A stretch of DNA of 64,000 nt, taken from the NCBI GenBank assembly GCA_028023455.1, contig JAQFVV010012498.1, positions 1 through 64,000 of the forward strand. The letters are read 5' to 3'. Made by a program: the position numbers and the translations under genes. The notes under the pieces were generated by a model. That model had not been told where the DNA came from, made no database searches, and was given only the letters and a program-made list of their open reading frames with translations. Positions 25,799 to 38,344 of the stretch are shown here, piece after piece. Positions within the stretch are counted from its first letter, which is position 1; each line of letters opens with the position of its first letter. This DNA is from Epiperipatus broadwayi. Lineage: Eukaryota > Onychophora > Udeonychophora > Euonychophora > Peripatidae.

Positions 25799-26216
25799 TT
25801 ACCCACCCTTGTGCATGTCCTCAGCATCACTTCCATATCTTCTCTTCTTTCTGCATACAAAAAGAACATCACAAAAAAAAAGACCCGACAAAGTATATAT
25901 TCCCTTGCCACCTATTAACAGTATCTCTATCCCTCTTCCTAGCCCTTCTATTGCTCTCTTCATTTCACTTAAATATAACAAAAACAAAATAGGTGACATA
26001 GGGCATCCTTGCCTTAGTCTCACCCCATTTTTAACTTTAACTGATTCTATATCTCCTAATTGATATGTATAGTAATTATTTTCACATAATTTCTTAATAA
26101 TATCCAAAAGCTTCATCCATTTCCAAATTTGCTAAACTTATCCATAATCTATTTCTATTTACTCTATCACATGCCTTCTCGATATCTATAAAACTCATAT
26201 GGTGGCGCCTTCTGTG
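25799..26216 (-). pseudogene. Non-LTR retrotransposon (LINE) reverse-transcriptase fragment
   Basis: Minus strand. FIDIEKACDRVNRNRLW (about 26200-26150) matches the LINE RT box 'F.D.eKAFD.V', and after a frameshift the open 105-residue stretch has VKNGVRLRQGCPMSPILF (26035-25980), the 'GvrQGcplSP.LF' box. The plus strand of this stretch also has an open frame, which I treat as a shadow. The family cannot be set, and the catalytic YADD box is not found. Confidence 0.8.
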
Positions 26217-27119
26217 ATCAAAAGAGGATAGAGTGACCATTATAGTATATTATGAATATTTAAATATTACAAATTTGTAAATAAATTGAATTGTCAAAGT
26301 AAATTTTTGTTTTTATTTAAAAAATTTTAAGAGAATTTTTATATTCATTATAATTGTATACAGATTCCATTATGTTGTATTACTAAAATAAATGTTCAAA
26401 TATATCCACAGCCACTCAGAAATTTGTATTTTTCATGAACATACATTTTCCTTGCAGATCTTTCATGGAGGGGGGGGGGGTCAAAAGATGGTTCTTCCTA
26501 TTAAAATGTATGCTGATCTCTGGTGCAGATGTTATGGCAATTAAAGTTAGAGTTTGAGGCAGTTGGTAATTTATCATAATAGACTGCATGTTCCTGGCTT
26601 GAGTTGATACACTTTTAGGCTGCCTTAGCCTTTCACATCATGTAGCTTTTTTTTGCAATATAATTAGTCACGAATAAAGAGTTTGGTTGTGAAAAGACAG
26701 TTCTTTTCCAGAACAGTGATATTCTGGCAGTTACAGTTCAAATAATGGCTTTTCCTAGATAACGGATTCCCATGGACAATCCTCTCAAATTGCACAATTC
26801 TCTGTGCTTATAGATTCTAGACTTCTTATTTATAGCTTTATGGTCCCACACAAACTGTTATATTTTGGAAAAAATATTGCTTTAGTAACTATAATTTGGA
26901 TGTTATAAAGCTAGGATTTATGACTCGAGAAAAAAGAGAAAAGATTAGAAAGATATTGTGAATTACAAGCAATGAAAAAAGATTCTAAGTTAAAAAGAAA
27001 TGTGAATAATAATGCAGGAAAGGTCTAATGGATTCAAATATAGAAAAGGCTAGTATTGTTTAAATTAGAAATTAAGCTATTTAAAAGTAATCAAACAAAA
27101 GAATAAATATTTGAAGGAC

Positions 27120-27640
27120 TAACTGCAGAGAAAAGGAATGTGCACATATATAATTAAACGCTTGACGATAATTTTAGAAAAGACGCATTGCTGGAGGAGA
27201 TAGCTATACGGATATTAAACTGCGAAAAGGTATAAATAGTGTGTGCTAAAAAGAGCAGCAGCTTTTTCTTACTCTTCGTTTGATGATTTTGTTGTGTTGC
27301 TGGACGTCAGGAGAAAAGACCCAGAGAAAAAGCTGTTGAAAAAGTTGTAGGACTTTTCTGCTATGAGAGACATCATCTCAGAGACCGAGCCTCTGTAGTG
27401 TAAACAGCTGGATAGGGATCTTAAACAGACCGCACTGGTCTTATTTTCATTTGTGTACCACCTGAAAAGGCTCCCAGGAGAACTGTGCAAAGTCAGGCCA
27501 TGGTTATAGATAATTTTTGTAGTATTGACTCAGGTTTGAGAATAATTAAGACATTTAACAATGTGAAGTATTAGCAAATTATTAAGAACTAGGTTGTCAA
27601 ATTGTATATAATGTGTGATGTACTATAATGTAAATAAATA
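27120..27640. other. Less AT-rich block with TATA-like promoter, LTR-like
   Basis: TATAAATAG at 27231-27239 is followed about 25 bases later by a pyrimidine-rich stretch (CTTTTTCTTACTCTTCGTTT) and then a G/C-richer transcribed-like block to about 27500. This resembles an LTR or retroelement promoter and leader; it lies 1.5 kb to the right of the gypsy relic. The minus-strand ORF at 27490-27269 shows no recognisable domain. Confidence 0.35.
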
Positions 27641-30600
27641 TAATTTTCAGCTTTATTTAAAGATTTTTATTTCAACTTATAATCTATAATTTTTATTATT
27701 TGTGAATACACAACAAAAACTCCCATCATTTTCGATTGAATCCTTCAAAGAACTTATAACATTTTAAATCACATTTATCTTATTGTTGTTCTGGATACTT
27801 CTTTATTATCAAATTTTTTTCAATGTTAGATTATTCTCACAATAAAATCTAATCAAGGAATTATTGTTTTTTCTCTTTTAATTATATGGATTAATTTTAT
27901 TTTTTTATTAATTACATGGGTTAAATTGATTTTCAGCAAGTTTGTTTTAAGAGATTTTGTTTCCGTTGTCTTACTTTATTTATTTTTCCTTTAATCCTGG
28001 TAATGTAATCCTGTATATATTTATAAATGTCACACACACACATATATATATATGCATATTAAAGCTACATATATGTGTGCCTATATATATTTGCTTCATT
28101 TTAAATAAATTTAAACTGAAATTATTTGTTGTGTGTATGTGGGAGTGAATGGAATCACATAAACTACCTTCTGACACATAAATTCAATTCACTTTAGTTT
28201 TAATTTTTTGCTTATCATTTAGTCTGCATTGCTAAGTATATATTTAAACATGCTTTAAAAGATCTATATCTGTTTGTTACCAAAAGAAAAATATTCTTTT
28301 TGTTTTAGTCTAAACTAAAAAAACTATCTTTAATATTAATTTCGTTATCTTACTAGTAAAAAAGTTTTAATTAGATAAAAGTTTACAAAACTTCTCCATA
28401 ATTATTGAAGCTATAAGTAAACAACAGCTGTCCAGAAAAAGATGAATTAATTTGCCAGAAATTTAGAAAATCAAATCAAGTTTCATTATCAGCCAAAACA
28501 TTTTTTTTTTTATTAATACTTTCAATTAGTAAAATTCCTAGAAAAGTTTAACTAAAGAATAATATGGAAATCTTTTCTTTACATTTAGTATATAAGTTTA
28601 ATAAAACATGTTTAGGAGCCTTCAAATCAGTAGCCACTGGAAGCTCTACAAAAACAACAACAACAACAAAAAAACAGAAAGAAATGCCAAGAATGGAAAG
28701 GTAAAAGCAATTGATCCGCTCTAATTGATTATCCCAAGGGTATATATGCAGTGTTTCACCATAAAGTTTATTGTTATTAGGAAAATCAATCATTAATGTG
28801 TCCTATAAAGAAATATCTGCCTTAGATATGTAAAAAGAAAGAAGAAACATGTCATCCAATCATAGCAATTTTACTAAGAGCCGAGTCTATATAATGTCTT
28901 CCTGATTATGAACTGAATTAATGACCAACTATGCTACAGACTAAAATTTGCTCATCATGTAAAGTATTTTCAAAGTATCCTGCTCTGTGAATAAAATGTG
29001 CCATAAGTTAAAAGCTCTGTCTAAGAAAGGTATATAAAAAGGGATTCCTTAAAAAAACTATTTCTACAGAAGCTATGTGAAGTATGCATCAACATAGCTA
29101 TATTTCAAACTCGAACTTTTGCATCATAAGTGATCGGCATTTTGGATTTTTTTTACCATAGACTCTTATCGTGGAAAAATATTAGTAATTTAAATATTTG
29201 GTTTATATCAATTAATCATAATTTTTCTATCAGTATATTTATCTCTGTAATTCATTTTTTTATACTTTTAACTTTATTTTTAGTGTAAAAATATGTCTTT
29301 TATATATATTAATGGCATATTATTGAATAGTATGGTAAAATGCATGCGAGTATATAAATATTTTTAATATATTGTAGTAAACCTGGAAATAAATAATGTG
29401 AGTTAGTTAAATGTAAAATTTAAATTTAATTGTTAAATCATAAAAATTTCAGATTAATTAAAATATATATAAAAATGAATGCAGGTAAATTTTTAGAAAG
29501 ACAACTGTAGTATTTTAGGTTTTAAAATGTACATTTAATCAATCATTAACTAGTTTAAATTTTGTAAATTATTTTCCAGCTATGTATATCCAATTGCAAA
29601 TCTCTCTAACATTAGAAAGAGAGCATGTATTTATATTAATGGTCTATCTCGATGAATTATTTATTTTAATATTATAAACAAGGGTGGATTCCTCAGGATG
29701 TGTATTTGGCATATTTGTATATGCATATGATCACTTGTGAACATATGAAAAGTATCATTTCATATTTAGGAATGCACACTATTTAGCCAATCATTTAGTA
29801 TAGAATTTTTTTTCTTTTCTTGCTAGGTTGTCCTTATTGTCACGTATTAATTATTGAAGTAGATGAGTATTTCTTGCTATATGTTTATAGTTGTATACCA
29901 CATGTGTTTTCTTTTGTATGTTCATGCAAAGGCTGGCATATTGTGTATATATATTTCAGTATTTATGTACTGGGTACCTTTTCTTACAGCCTAGCACTTC
30001 AAGGCATTAGTTTTATATCTTGAAGTCCCCTTCTTTTGCCTGATGTATCATATTCTGAATGTTTTTTAATTATGAAAATGCCATAATCTATAGATTATTT
30101 TTCACTTAAGGATGTGATTAAATTATATATAATGTTGAATCCTAATTTGGCTGTACCATGCATTTAAATTATTTGCTTAGATAATAGGAAATTCTTAGAT
30201 AGAGCCGTGTTATCCATCCAGGGATTATTGGAATGTGAGTTAATGCACTACATAATGTCAAGTTAATTTTTTAGAAAGCACATTGATAATTATAAAATAG
30301 ATATCAGCAGTAATTTATGTTAAGACTCAGATTAAACCAATGTTTACTTTATAGTTTAAAGCTTCAATTAAACCTGCATTCAATTTGTAAACTGAAACTA
30401 AATAATTATCATGGGTCCAAACCCCTTGCATCGCATTACCACAATCTTTTGCATTTGTCAAGAGAATGCTTTTCTAATTTTGTTTCCTTTGTTTGACTAT
30501 TGTTGATCTAAATAAATATAAAATACTCATTATCTCTGCATTTTGTATTTAACACAATATATGTAGTTCAATTTAGTCACTTGTATCGCCCTGACCTAGC

Positions 30601-32445
30601 AAGATATAGAAAAACAATAGGATGATAATGTTTTAATCATTTTTTCTCTTTTAATTAAATTTATTATTATTATTTTTTTAATTACACGAGTTAAATTAAT
30701 TTTCCATTTCGTTTGTTTTAAGGGGCTTTGTTTTCCTTTTTTTTTCTTTAATCCAGGTTTTGTATATATTTATAAATGTCATATACACACATACAAATTC
30801 TGACAGAATACAATATTAATTCATCTGATGAATTTCTGTTATTCTATAAAATAAATAAATACATCATACACACACACATATACATTCGTTTTTTTATTTA
30901 ACTACTCTTTTTTAATAATAACAATTTTTATTATTTCAATGGAGAGTTATTATTTTTCGATTATATATAATGTAGTAAGAATTAATACTTAAACATCTAA
31001 TCTTGATTATTTCACACTTTAATCAGTCTTGAGTTTAGTATTAAGTAATTTAATTGTTGCATAATGTGGGAATTGGCATTTGTCTTATAGACAGACAATG
31101 AGGAGAGTTTATTCTCAAAGTCATGCAAGAGCTGATTAGATGTTTTTTTTTTTTACATTATGTGGTAATTTGTAAAATTTGGTCAGTCCAGTAAATTGAC
31201 TAGCTGACATATTTAATTAAAATTTTTAGAAATAAGTTATTTACTATTATTTTCAGTGAAAATATTTTTCATGAGGAAAAGAATTGTAACAATTTAAATT
31301 ACTGATTTAATTTTCAGAGTACTTAAATCTTAAGATTATTTAAAAATTTATGATATATACTTTAATTTTAAAGATTAACTGTAACATATAATCAATTTTT
31401 AAAATAAAAGTATGCATTAACATTTTCAGAGTCAAGGTCATTTTAATGACAATGACTTAATGAAACATACACTTAAATTGTCATATTTTTCTTGAATATT
31501 TATAGTTTTATTTTGTTTATTTTTTAAAATAAGATTTTGCAAATATTAAAAAAATGAGAAAATCGAAAATAAAAAAATAATAATGAAATGTTTGGATTAC
31601 AATGATAAAAATATTTTGAATAATTTTAATGAACTGAAATATAAGTATAATATCCTTTTAATGCAGAGTACCTCTTTTCAGAAGTTTAGATTTTATACCG
31701 AGTTTGCTTGGAATTTGTAAATCTCCCACTTGTGGGTCTCATATCAGTCTGTTGGCCATCTTGTTATGTTTAAAACAATGTATGTATTTTTTTTCTACGA
31801 TGAAATTTACATTTTTTACGATTGTATTTTTAAAATGCAATTTTTAATTATTAATTTTTTTTTTAGATTTAGTAAGCGCAAAATGTTTTTACAGCTGAAA
31901 TGTATTCTCTCACCCCTTGTTTTATTAGTTTATTGCCGATCTCTGTATTTGTGAGTCTTCTCTTTCTAGAAGCTAATTTTAGTTCAGATCTGGAAGCTGC
32001 AGTGACCAAAAAAAAAGTTGGAGAAATCATTTTATCTGCAAGGAACATAGGAACTACATCTAGGGCCAGTAAAACTGATTAATAATGATCACAACTATTC
32101 ACCCTCTATTTTTAAAAAATTGAACTATATTTTATTCGTACTATGTAATTGTAAAGTACACCTGGGTCTCATTTTATATGGATTATTTTAATGCAATTTT
32201 GAAGTTATGTGATTCATGTTTCTTCTTAATATCTTTTTATGTGGATTTTCTTTTATGTGATAAAGAAGTTCATATTTCACTATATTTATAAGATATCATG
32301 AAATTTAAATTATTAATAACTTATTTTGACTTGAAATATTTTTTTTTTCCAAAAATTTAACGTTATATTAGCAGCTAACATGAATATAGCCTGAAGCTGT
32401 ATTTAGAATCTTAGCTTTTATGTAAATAACCTACTTATACTAAAG

Positions 32446-32810
32446 CAGGGGTCCCCAACCTTATGCCCATGGGCACCAAGGCACCCGCAGACCATTTTAC
32501 GTGTGCCCGCCGCTATCCGAACATGATAGAAAATTATTTATCTGATACAAATAAATTTAATTTTTAAAATTTGTTATAAATTATTATATTATATTATAAT
32601 CAAATTGTAGGGCATCTATACTTTTACAGTGTAAAAATATAAATGTTAATTATATGTTAAAATTTTATTTTTGAAATAAATATTTTTTTGTACATTGTGT
32701 ATTATTAACAATATCCAACTATAAATTTACATTGAAAAAATAAATGGTGCCTGCCACCTGGCTAGTATTATAGAATGTGCTCTTAAGTGCAAAAAGGTTG
32801 GGGACTCCTG
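32446..32810. mobile_element. hAT-type MITE nested in the transposon
   Basis: 365 bases with terminal inverted repeats CAGGGGTCCCCAACCTT and AAGGTTGGGGACTCCTG (one difference), flanked by a perfect 8-base duplication TACTAAAG (32438-32445 and 32811-32818). The 8-base target and CAG.GGT..CCAACC ends are typical of hAT elements. There is no coding. Its insertion postdates the host transposon. Confidence 0.92.
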
Positions 32811-33199
32811 TACTAAAGAGTAAATAATGATAATAGATTTATACATATGTATAAAAATATCGCAATAAATATTCAAAATTTTAAACTTTTAAAATGTATT
32901 TTATTAGATATAACATATAAATATTCTTTTAGATTTTTAAAATAAATAACGAAAATTTTATTGATTTTGTAAACTGAAAATAATCTTTCTAATGATAATG
33001 TATAATCTTTTTGTTTTGATTGCGATCTCATTTTTTAATATAAAAACATAATGAGAACATTTAAAATTTATTTCAGTAGTAAATAAAAAAAGACAAATTT
33101 ATTATTTTCTGATAAGTAAAAATCAGTTAATCATAGATTTTACGTTGATGTGTGAGACAAAGAAAAATGTCAGAAAATGCTGGAATCTGAGTTTCCTGT

Positions 33200-33424
33200 A
33201 ATGAACAACCTCTTAAATTCCAACAAGAGCTAAATAATTACATGTCTGGATATTGTGAGCTTTATAAACAATTAGTAAAATTGTCTCAAAGTTTAATCAC
33301 TGATTACATTGTCGACAGAAAACCATTAACACAGCATAAGACTGAACGTGGCACTAGTTGTACTTCCTCTTGTGATGAATCTGATTTCTTACCAGTTCAC
33401 AAACAAATGCATATTGTCAAATAG
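33200..33424 (+). pseudogene. Coding-like remnant inside transposon copy 2
   Basis: An open stretch that can be read from NEQPLKFQQELNNY through SQSLITDYIVDRKPLTQHK to HIVK and a stop. The equivalent segment of copy 1 (around 15230-15310, opposite strand) has related sequence, so it is inherited from the parent element and may be the C-terminal end of its transposase. I recognise no domain. Confidence 0.4.
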
Positions 33425-33849
33425 CGGTAATAATTAAAATATGTATCAAAAAACGTAAAATTAAATACTGTAGTTAATAAAAAAAGTTTGTCTTGTATTA
33501 ATTTTTTTCAAATATTTGAAATTTTTTACTAGACATACTTTATTTCCTTATTTTTTTAATGCAAATTTTAAAGTAATTTTTCCTTGTTGCTTTGCTTTTA
33601 TGTGATTTCTGAAAATTACAGAACCTATCGCCCATTTTTCAAGGTAAGTTAACTATTTTTGTGCGATTTTTTTAATGCGGGTTTTCTGTGGAACCTATCC
33701 ACTGCATAAAACAAGACCCAGGTGTATATCTAACTATAAATGTATTTTTTGCATGAAGTTTAATAAAAAAAAACTAAAAAAAAACATATTTTTGTGTGCA
33801 ATTTTGAACTAGGTTATAAACTATTAAATATTAATGTTCACATGTGGCA

Positions 33850-34553
33850 AATATGCCGCCAATATACATCCATAGGAAGTGGGGCATTTTTTTTCGAAGC
33901 CATCTGCCTTTGAATACCATTGTTCATATAACATTTTGTTGGGCGAATAATTTGCCGTGCACTTTAATGTTCATGAGGCTGATGTTAGCAAACGAATGGT
34001 CATAGACTGGTGTCATTTTTGTCAGGAAGAATGTACTATATATCTTGACAGAAATCCAGCACTTGTTGGCGGATTTGATGACAACGGCGAACCACGGATA
34101 GTGGAGATCGATGAGTCATATTTCTTTCACCGAAAACACCATAGGGGACAATAAGAGAAAGCCATTGGGTGTTCTGGGGGATAGAAACAGGATCAAGAAA
34201 GTGTTTTTTAACAGAAATTGAAGATAGCTGCTACTCTGGAACTGTTCATACAGCAACTCATTTTACCTGGTACGCATATAATCACTGATGGTTGACATGC
34301 ATATAGCAGTATAAGTGGTCTAGATAATGGTATATACCTTCACTCTGTCATTGTCCATCAAGACAACTTTGTTGACCAGGACTACGAACTTATCCACACT
34401 AGTAATGTGGAAAATATGTGGATGAGAGCAAAGCATAAGCTAAAATACCAATTTGGTACCAACAGAGCTTTGTTTTCATCCTACCTGCAGGAATCTGCAT
34501 TTAGGGATATGCATGAAGATGCCACCATTTTCAGAATTTCCTCGTGTGCATAG
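33850..34553 (+). pseudogene. Merlin-type (ISXO2/IS1016-like) transposase pseudogene
   Basis: Three frame segments. The first (33870-33955) reads LPLNTIVHITFCWANNLP. The second (33957-34154) has SKRMVIDWCHFCQEEC, GEPRIVEIDESYFFHRKHH and RGQ. The third (from about 34170) has HWVFWGIETGSRKCFLTEIE and then, after a frameshift, LILPGTHIITDG, HSVIVHQDNFVD and NVENMWMRAKHKLKYQFGT. The proposed DDE triad remains: Asp codon 34110-34112, Asp 34287-34289 and Glu 34410-34412. An in-frame TGA (34293-34295) replaces the conserved Trp of 'TDGWxAY'. At least two frameshifts plus this stop make it inactive. Known: Merlin is a cut-and-paste DNA transposon superfamily. Inverted ends were not located. Confidence 0.85.
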
Positions 34554-35019
34554 CTCAAAACTACACATACAAATGTAAGTTTCTAAATTTTTATTATTAT
34601 TAACCTTCATGTAAAAAATACATTTATAGTTAGATATACTTTACAATTACATAGTACGAATAAAATATGTTCAATTTCTTAAAAATAGAGGTTGAAAAGG
34701 GCCTTCACAATGGACTTGGGGATTAGAATATATATAATATTTGTGTCATGTAGGTCAGGAATCAATTTACCCATCAGTGAGTATTCAATTAGTGTTTTTT
34801 ATTACTTATAATTTTTATATAATTATATATGTCTAGAAGCAATAAATATGCTGTACAATTTTAAGCAATTTACATTTCAATGATAATAAAAACACTCACA
34901 CATACCTACATAGTTAGTGCAATAGGCAAGATATATCATGATTTGATTTATATGATCATTCATTTATTGCATGATTACAGTAACATTGTACTCATTTGTT
35001 ACAATTTTGTAATAATCTC

Positions 35020-35095
35020 TTGAACAGAGACCCTCAGTCATCCACTATCTCATACATCATTTCCCACATACATATATAATCAGCGCTCATAATAA
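35020..35095. repeat. Short relative of the family 2 repeats at 52 kb
   Basis: CATCCACTATCTCATACA and then 'CCCACATACATATATAATCA' with GCGCTCA match two non-adjacent blocks of the 51.99-52.22 kb arm, with the intervening hammerhead-like part deleted. Confidence 0.55.
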
Positions 35096-36879
35096 ATGTG
35101 TTTATTTTGATGTTTATTGATTTACTTAGTTTTTATTTATTTTATCTTAGAGAAATTTTTGTTTGATATTTATTTTTTTAGTACACATTTTCCTTAAAAT
35201 ATAATAACACATTACAATTTACTAAAGTTTTCTTTGCAAAATATATCTCATAAACTGTTCTTACCTTCCCCCCATTAAAACCAAACATATTTCTAACATA
35301 CCCTGCATGGAAGGACAACCAAACATTTCTAGCAGATATGACAAGATTTGGGTCAGCTAGTATAAATGAAAGTCACCAATCACTTTACTTTTGTTAGTTT
35401 TACACTGAAAAATTATCTCAGGTAAGTCATGTTATATATCTTTTTTTTTTCCAGCATTTTATGAAATTGTCATTTTAACATTTAACTTACAAAATTTAAA
35501 ATTTGAGAACCAATGTAAAAATAATCATGTTTAAAAGTGTTAAAAATCTCTTTTTTTTTTTTTTTTGAGGTAATGACTATTTTATCAGCTTTATTACATT
35601 CTTTCATATTTGCTCTTTCTAACAATGTATATATTTTTATATTTATTGTATTCAAACAGAAGATGTGTTATAAATTATATTTGTTGTAATTTTAAAAAAA
35701 AAATTCAAAATGGCGACTTAGGAGTCTAAACGATAAGATAACAATCTCAACAATAAAACTTTTGCCAAAAACTAAATAGACTTAGCTTTTGAAAATAAAA
35801 ATATTTTAATGACCATATATATTATTGCAATGAAAATCTAAAACAATTATATTCATACAGTGAGTTAAAGCTCTAATATATCCAGATGCTTGCCTGCAGA
35901 TATATAAACAAAAACATAATTAAATGCAAAGCTTTATTAAGAAAATCAGAGTTAAAACTAATGCCAAAATTACATTATACCAATTTCATGATAGGCTGCA
36001 TTATGGGAGCTGACCAGTGCTTAGGCAAATTTCACAAGTCTAAAAAACTTGGACCAAGAATGCATTTGCAAGTTTCATTATGCTAAAAGTGTCCATTAAT
36101 CTATATTACACTATTTTTTGAAAATGACAGTCATGATCAGCAGAGATTTCTTATGCATGTTAATCCAATATAGACATAATTAAAAATGAAAATAATATAG
36201 TTAAATGTTGGATTATTTATACTTTTCCAAATACATTTAACTGCTAGCAATAACAGAACCCAACATTTAAAGAGGTATTTTTTTTCATCGCTTAAAGGGA
36301 AACAAACTAGTAATTTTTAAATTTTATGAATTTAAGATGATATTTTAAGCAATTGCCAAAGGAAATAATCAGCAGAAATTTAATAGCTTTTTCTATGAAA
36401 GTTTTTTTGATTTTTTTCACCTTTTCTTTTAAAGACAAAATTAATGGGTGTTTCCAAACATTGATTATCACATTGTTAACTTATTGAGATGGTTTGTTAC
36501 TGTCATGAGAATGGAAGTTTTAACGTTTTTATTTTTTACTCTGCACAATAGTCTTGGGTTTTCCCTTTTGAACCTATATACATTAGTGCATTCATCGTCT
36601 GTTACTTTAGACATGTCTTTTTCTTTTTTATTACTGTTCTTTAATCACTTTTTAATGGAAAAGTTTCACTTTCCATAATTCACACAGAATTTCATAGATG
36701 CAGTTCTTGTATTTCAGCATTTCAAATTTAGACTTTGTAGAAGTTGGGATTCATCACAATGATGCTAGGACTTTTGGGAAACTGTTCTGATATCTCTATT
36801 ATGTATGTACTTATTATTTTTTTCTTTTGATGTTTCTTTTTATTATTTGAGTTTTTTTCCTGGCTAACCATTTTTTATG

Positions 36880-37230
36880 AGAGTTCATTCTCTTTCATAG
36901 TGATATTATAATTCTACTTTTTATGTTACTATCATGATTAGACAAATATGCTAAATATTTTCTTATATGTGTAAATTTTCCATAAGCAGATACTTAGATT
37001 TTGCTATGAGATAGTCTTGTTTCAAGAACGTCTAAGAATGCAATTTTTTTTCTTGTTTTAATTTTGTGAATTTTTTGAAGGAGATATGTTATTAATGTCT
37101 ATCAGAATGCTTTTAATAGTACTTCATCATGTGGCCATTAAAGCAATGTATCATAAACATAGTAAAGCCAAATTCTTGGTGGGGAGTAAAGTGATAGTTA
37201 CGTTAACAGTTTCTAGCATTTCAATGTAAA
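36880..37230 (-). pseudogene. Penelope-like element reverse-transcriptase fragment
   Basis: Minus strand, pieced across stops. A stretch around 37205-37175 contains LETVNVT (compare the PLE 'ALETA' region). It is followed by IWLYYVYDTLL and WPHDEVLLKAF at about 37174-37110, matching the PLE catalytic block 'WLRYVDDTFVIWPHG...L..FL', with YVDD changed to YVYD. Further on, AFLDVLETRLSHS, VSAYGKFTHIRKYLAYLSNH and DSNIKSRII (37040-36900) match the PLE 'LPFLDV...v..S.yRKpTHtdrYL...SnH' thumb motif. No convincing GIY-YIG endonuclease was found below it. Known: Penelope-like elements often carry hammerhead motifs in their terminal repeats. Confidence 0.72.
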
Positions 37231-38344
37231 TGTTGCTAATCAGGAGTAATTGAGTCCATAACTATCCTTTGATTTTGTTGGAAGAATTCTCTATTGTATT
37301 GATATGTTGTGATGCAGAATGCTAAGAACTCCATTATGCTACCAATGAGAAGATTTGCTTTAGTTTCTATAGGTTATTTGCATAATTTCAAATTCATAAC
37401 TGACACTTCTGATAAGCAGCATGTATATTGAAGAATTTAAATCATAGTCATAAATCTCCATTCTCCCAAAAATCTGGCTTTGCTATGTCAATAATACATT
37501 CATTTTATGCCACAAGGTGAAGCACTATAATAAACATTTTGTACAAACATCACTAATATTTCTCTTTCAAATTAAATCTACAAAAAATTAAACAAGATCA
37601 AAAATTGGCATTTTAGATGTCCTTACGACAATTGTAACTAATAACAAAATCAAAACAATTGTTTATAGACAACTCTCACATTCAGAAAAATATTTAACAT
37701 ATACTTCAATTATGATAGAAACACAAAAAGAGCAAAAGAACTAGCAGTGACCTGGAAAAAAAGAAAAATTCCACACAGAATAAGCTTTCACGAGTAATGA
37801 TATCCACTAGCTACTTTTAAGGAAGGGGGCAATAAACAGAAATAATATCAAATAAAATAACAAAATAGATACAATGGTGTATTCATATTCCAGGGATGGA
37901 ACAAACTACAGATAATTTGAATCATTACAATATCACAACAGTTTTTCAGATCCATAGCACATTATGAAAAATTCTAATCTCATAAAGATTTATGGGGGGG
38001 GGGGGATGATAAGGATTGAAAATAAATAAAATGAGACCTAATTAATTTGAGAAGTAAATTTAAATCATATAATAATAATAATTTTATTTAATCATATAAC
38101 AATAAGAATTTTAAACATAAAATTATATGATCAATCTCCCTGAAAGTACATATTTATTTGCATTTTTTAAAACTATAAATTTTTTTAAATGCATACCCTT
38201 TTAAAGTAAATATTAAATATTTCAACTATTTTTAAAGCACAATTAAAATCACCTTTAAAAAAAGGCATAGTTAAAAGATTTCTTTGGTGATTTTAATTTT
38301 AAAAAATATCTAATTAGCAAGAAAATAAGAGTAAAAAACCTTAC

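Larger units (their letters stand above)
32159..33724. mobile_element. TA-flanked DNA transposon, 'CACCTGGGTCTC' family, copy 2 (inverted)
   Basis: Bounded by CACCTGGGTCTC and AAGACCCAGGTG with TA outside (32157-32158 and 33725-33726). Without the nested hAT element and its target duplication it is about 1.19 kb, close to the 1.10 kb of copy 1. It aligns with copy 1 in reverse orientation: both contain AATTACATTGTCAACAGA or its GTCGACAGAA variant, and both keep the subterminal ATAGGTTCC. Non-autonomous. Confidence 0.8.
9577..38344 (-). other. FRMD4 last intron, 28.8 kb, filled with transposon relics
   Basis: Intron between exons 7 and 8. Its recognisable contents are listed separately: the long-TIR element, the first hammerhead motif, both TA-flanked transposons, the LTR retrotransposon, a Ty3/gypsy relic, a LINE fragment, a hAT MITE, a Merlin pseudogene and a Penelope-like RT fragment. 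The stretches 20772-22640, 22980-24360, 27640-32150, 34570-36900 and 37450-38344 are AT-rich with no gene I can support. They contain short microsatellites such as the CA/TA run at 28031-28055 and a 12-base G run at 37994-38005. Confidence 0.7.

Noticed and set aside
25809-26063. Plus-strand ORF of 84 residues
   Set aside because: It is antisense to a recognisable LINE reverse transcriptase; its Pro/Ser/Leu-rich text is a shadow of that frame.
28020-28060. CACACA/TATATA tract as a regulatory or CRISPR-like array
   Set aside because: Simple microsatellite; no spacer-repeat pattern anywhere in this eukaryotic window.
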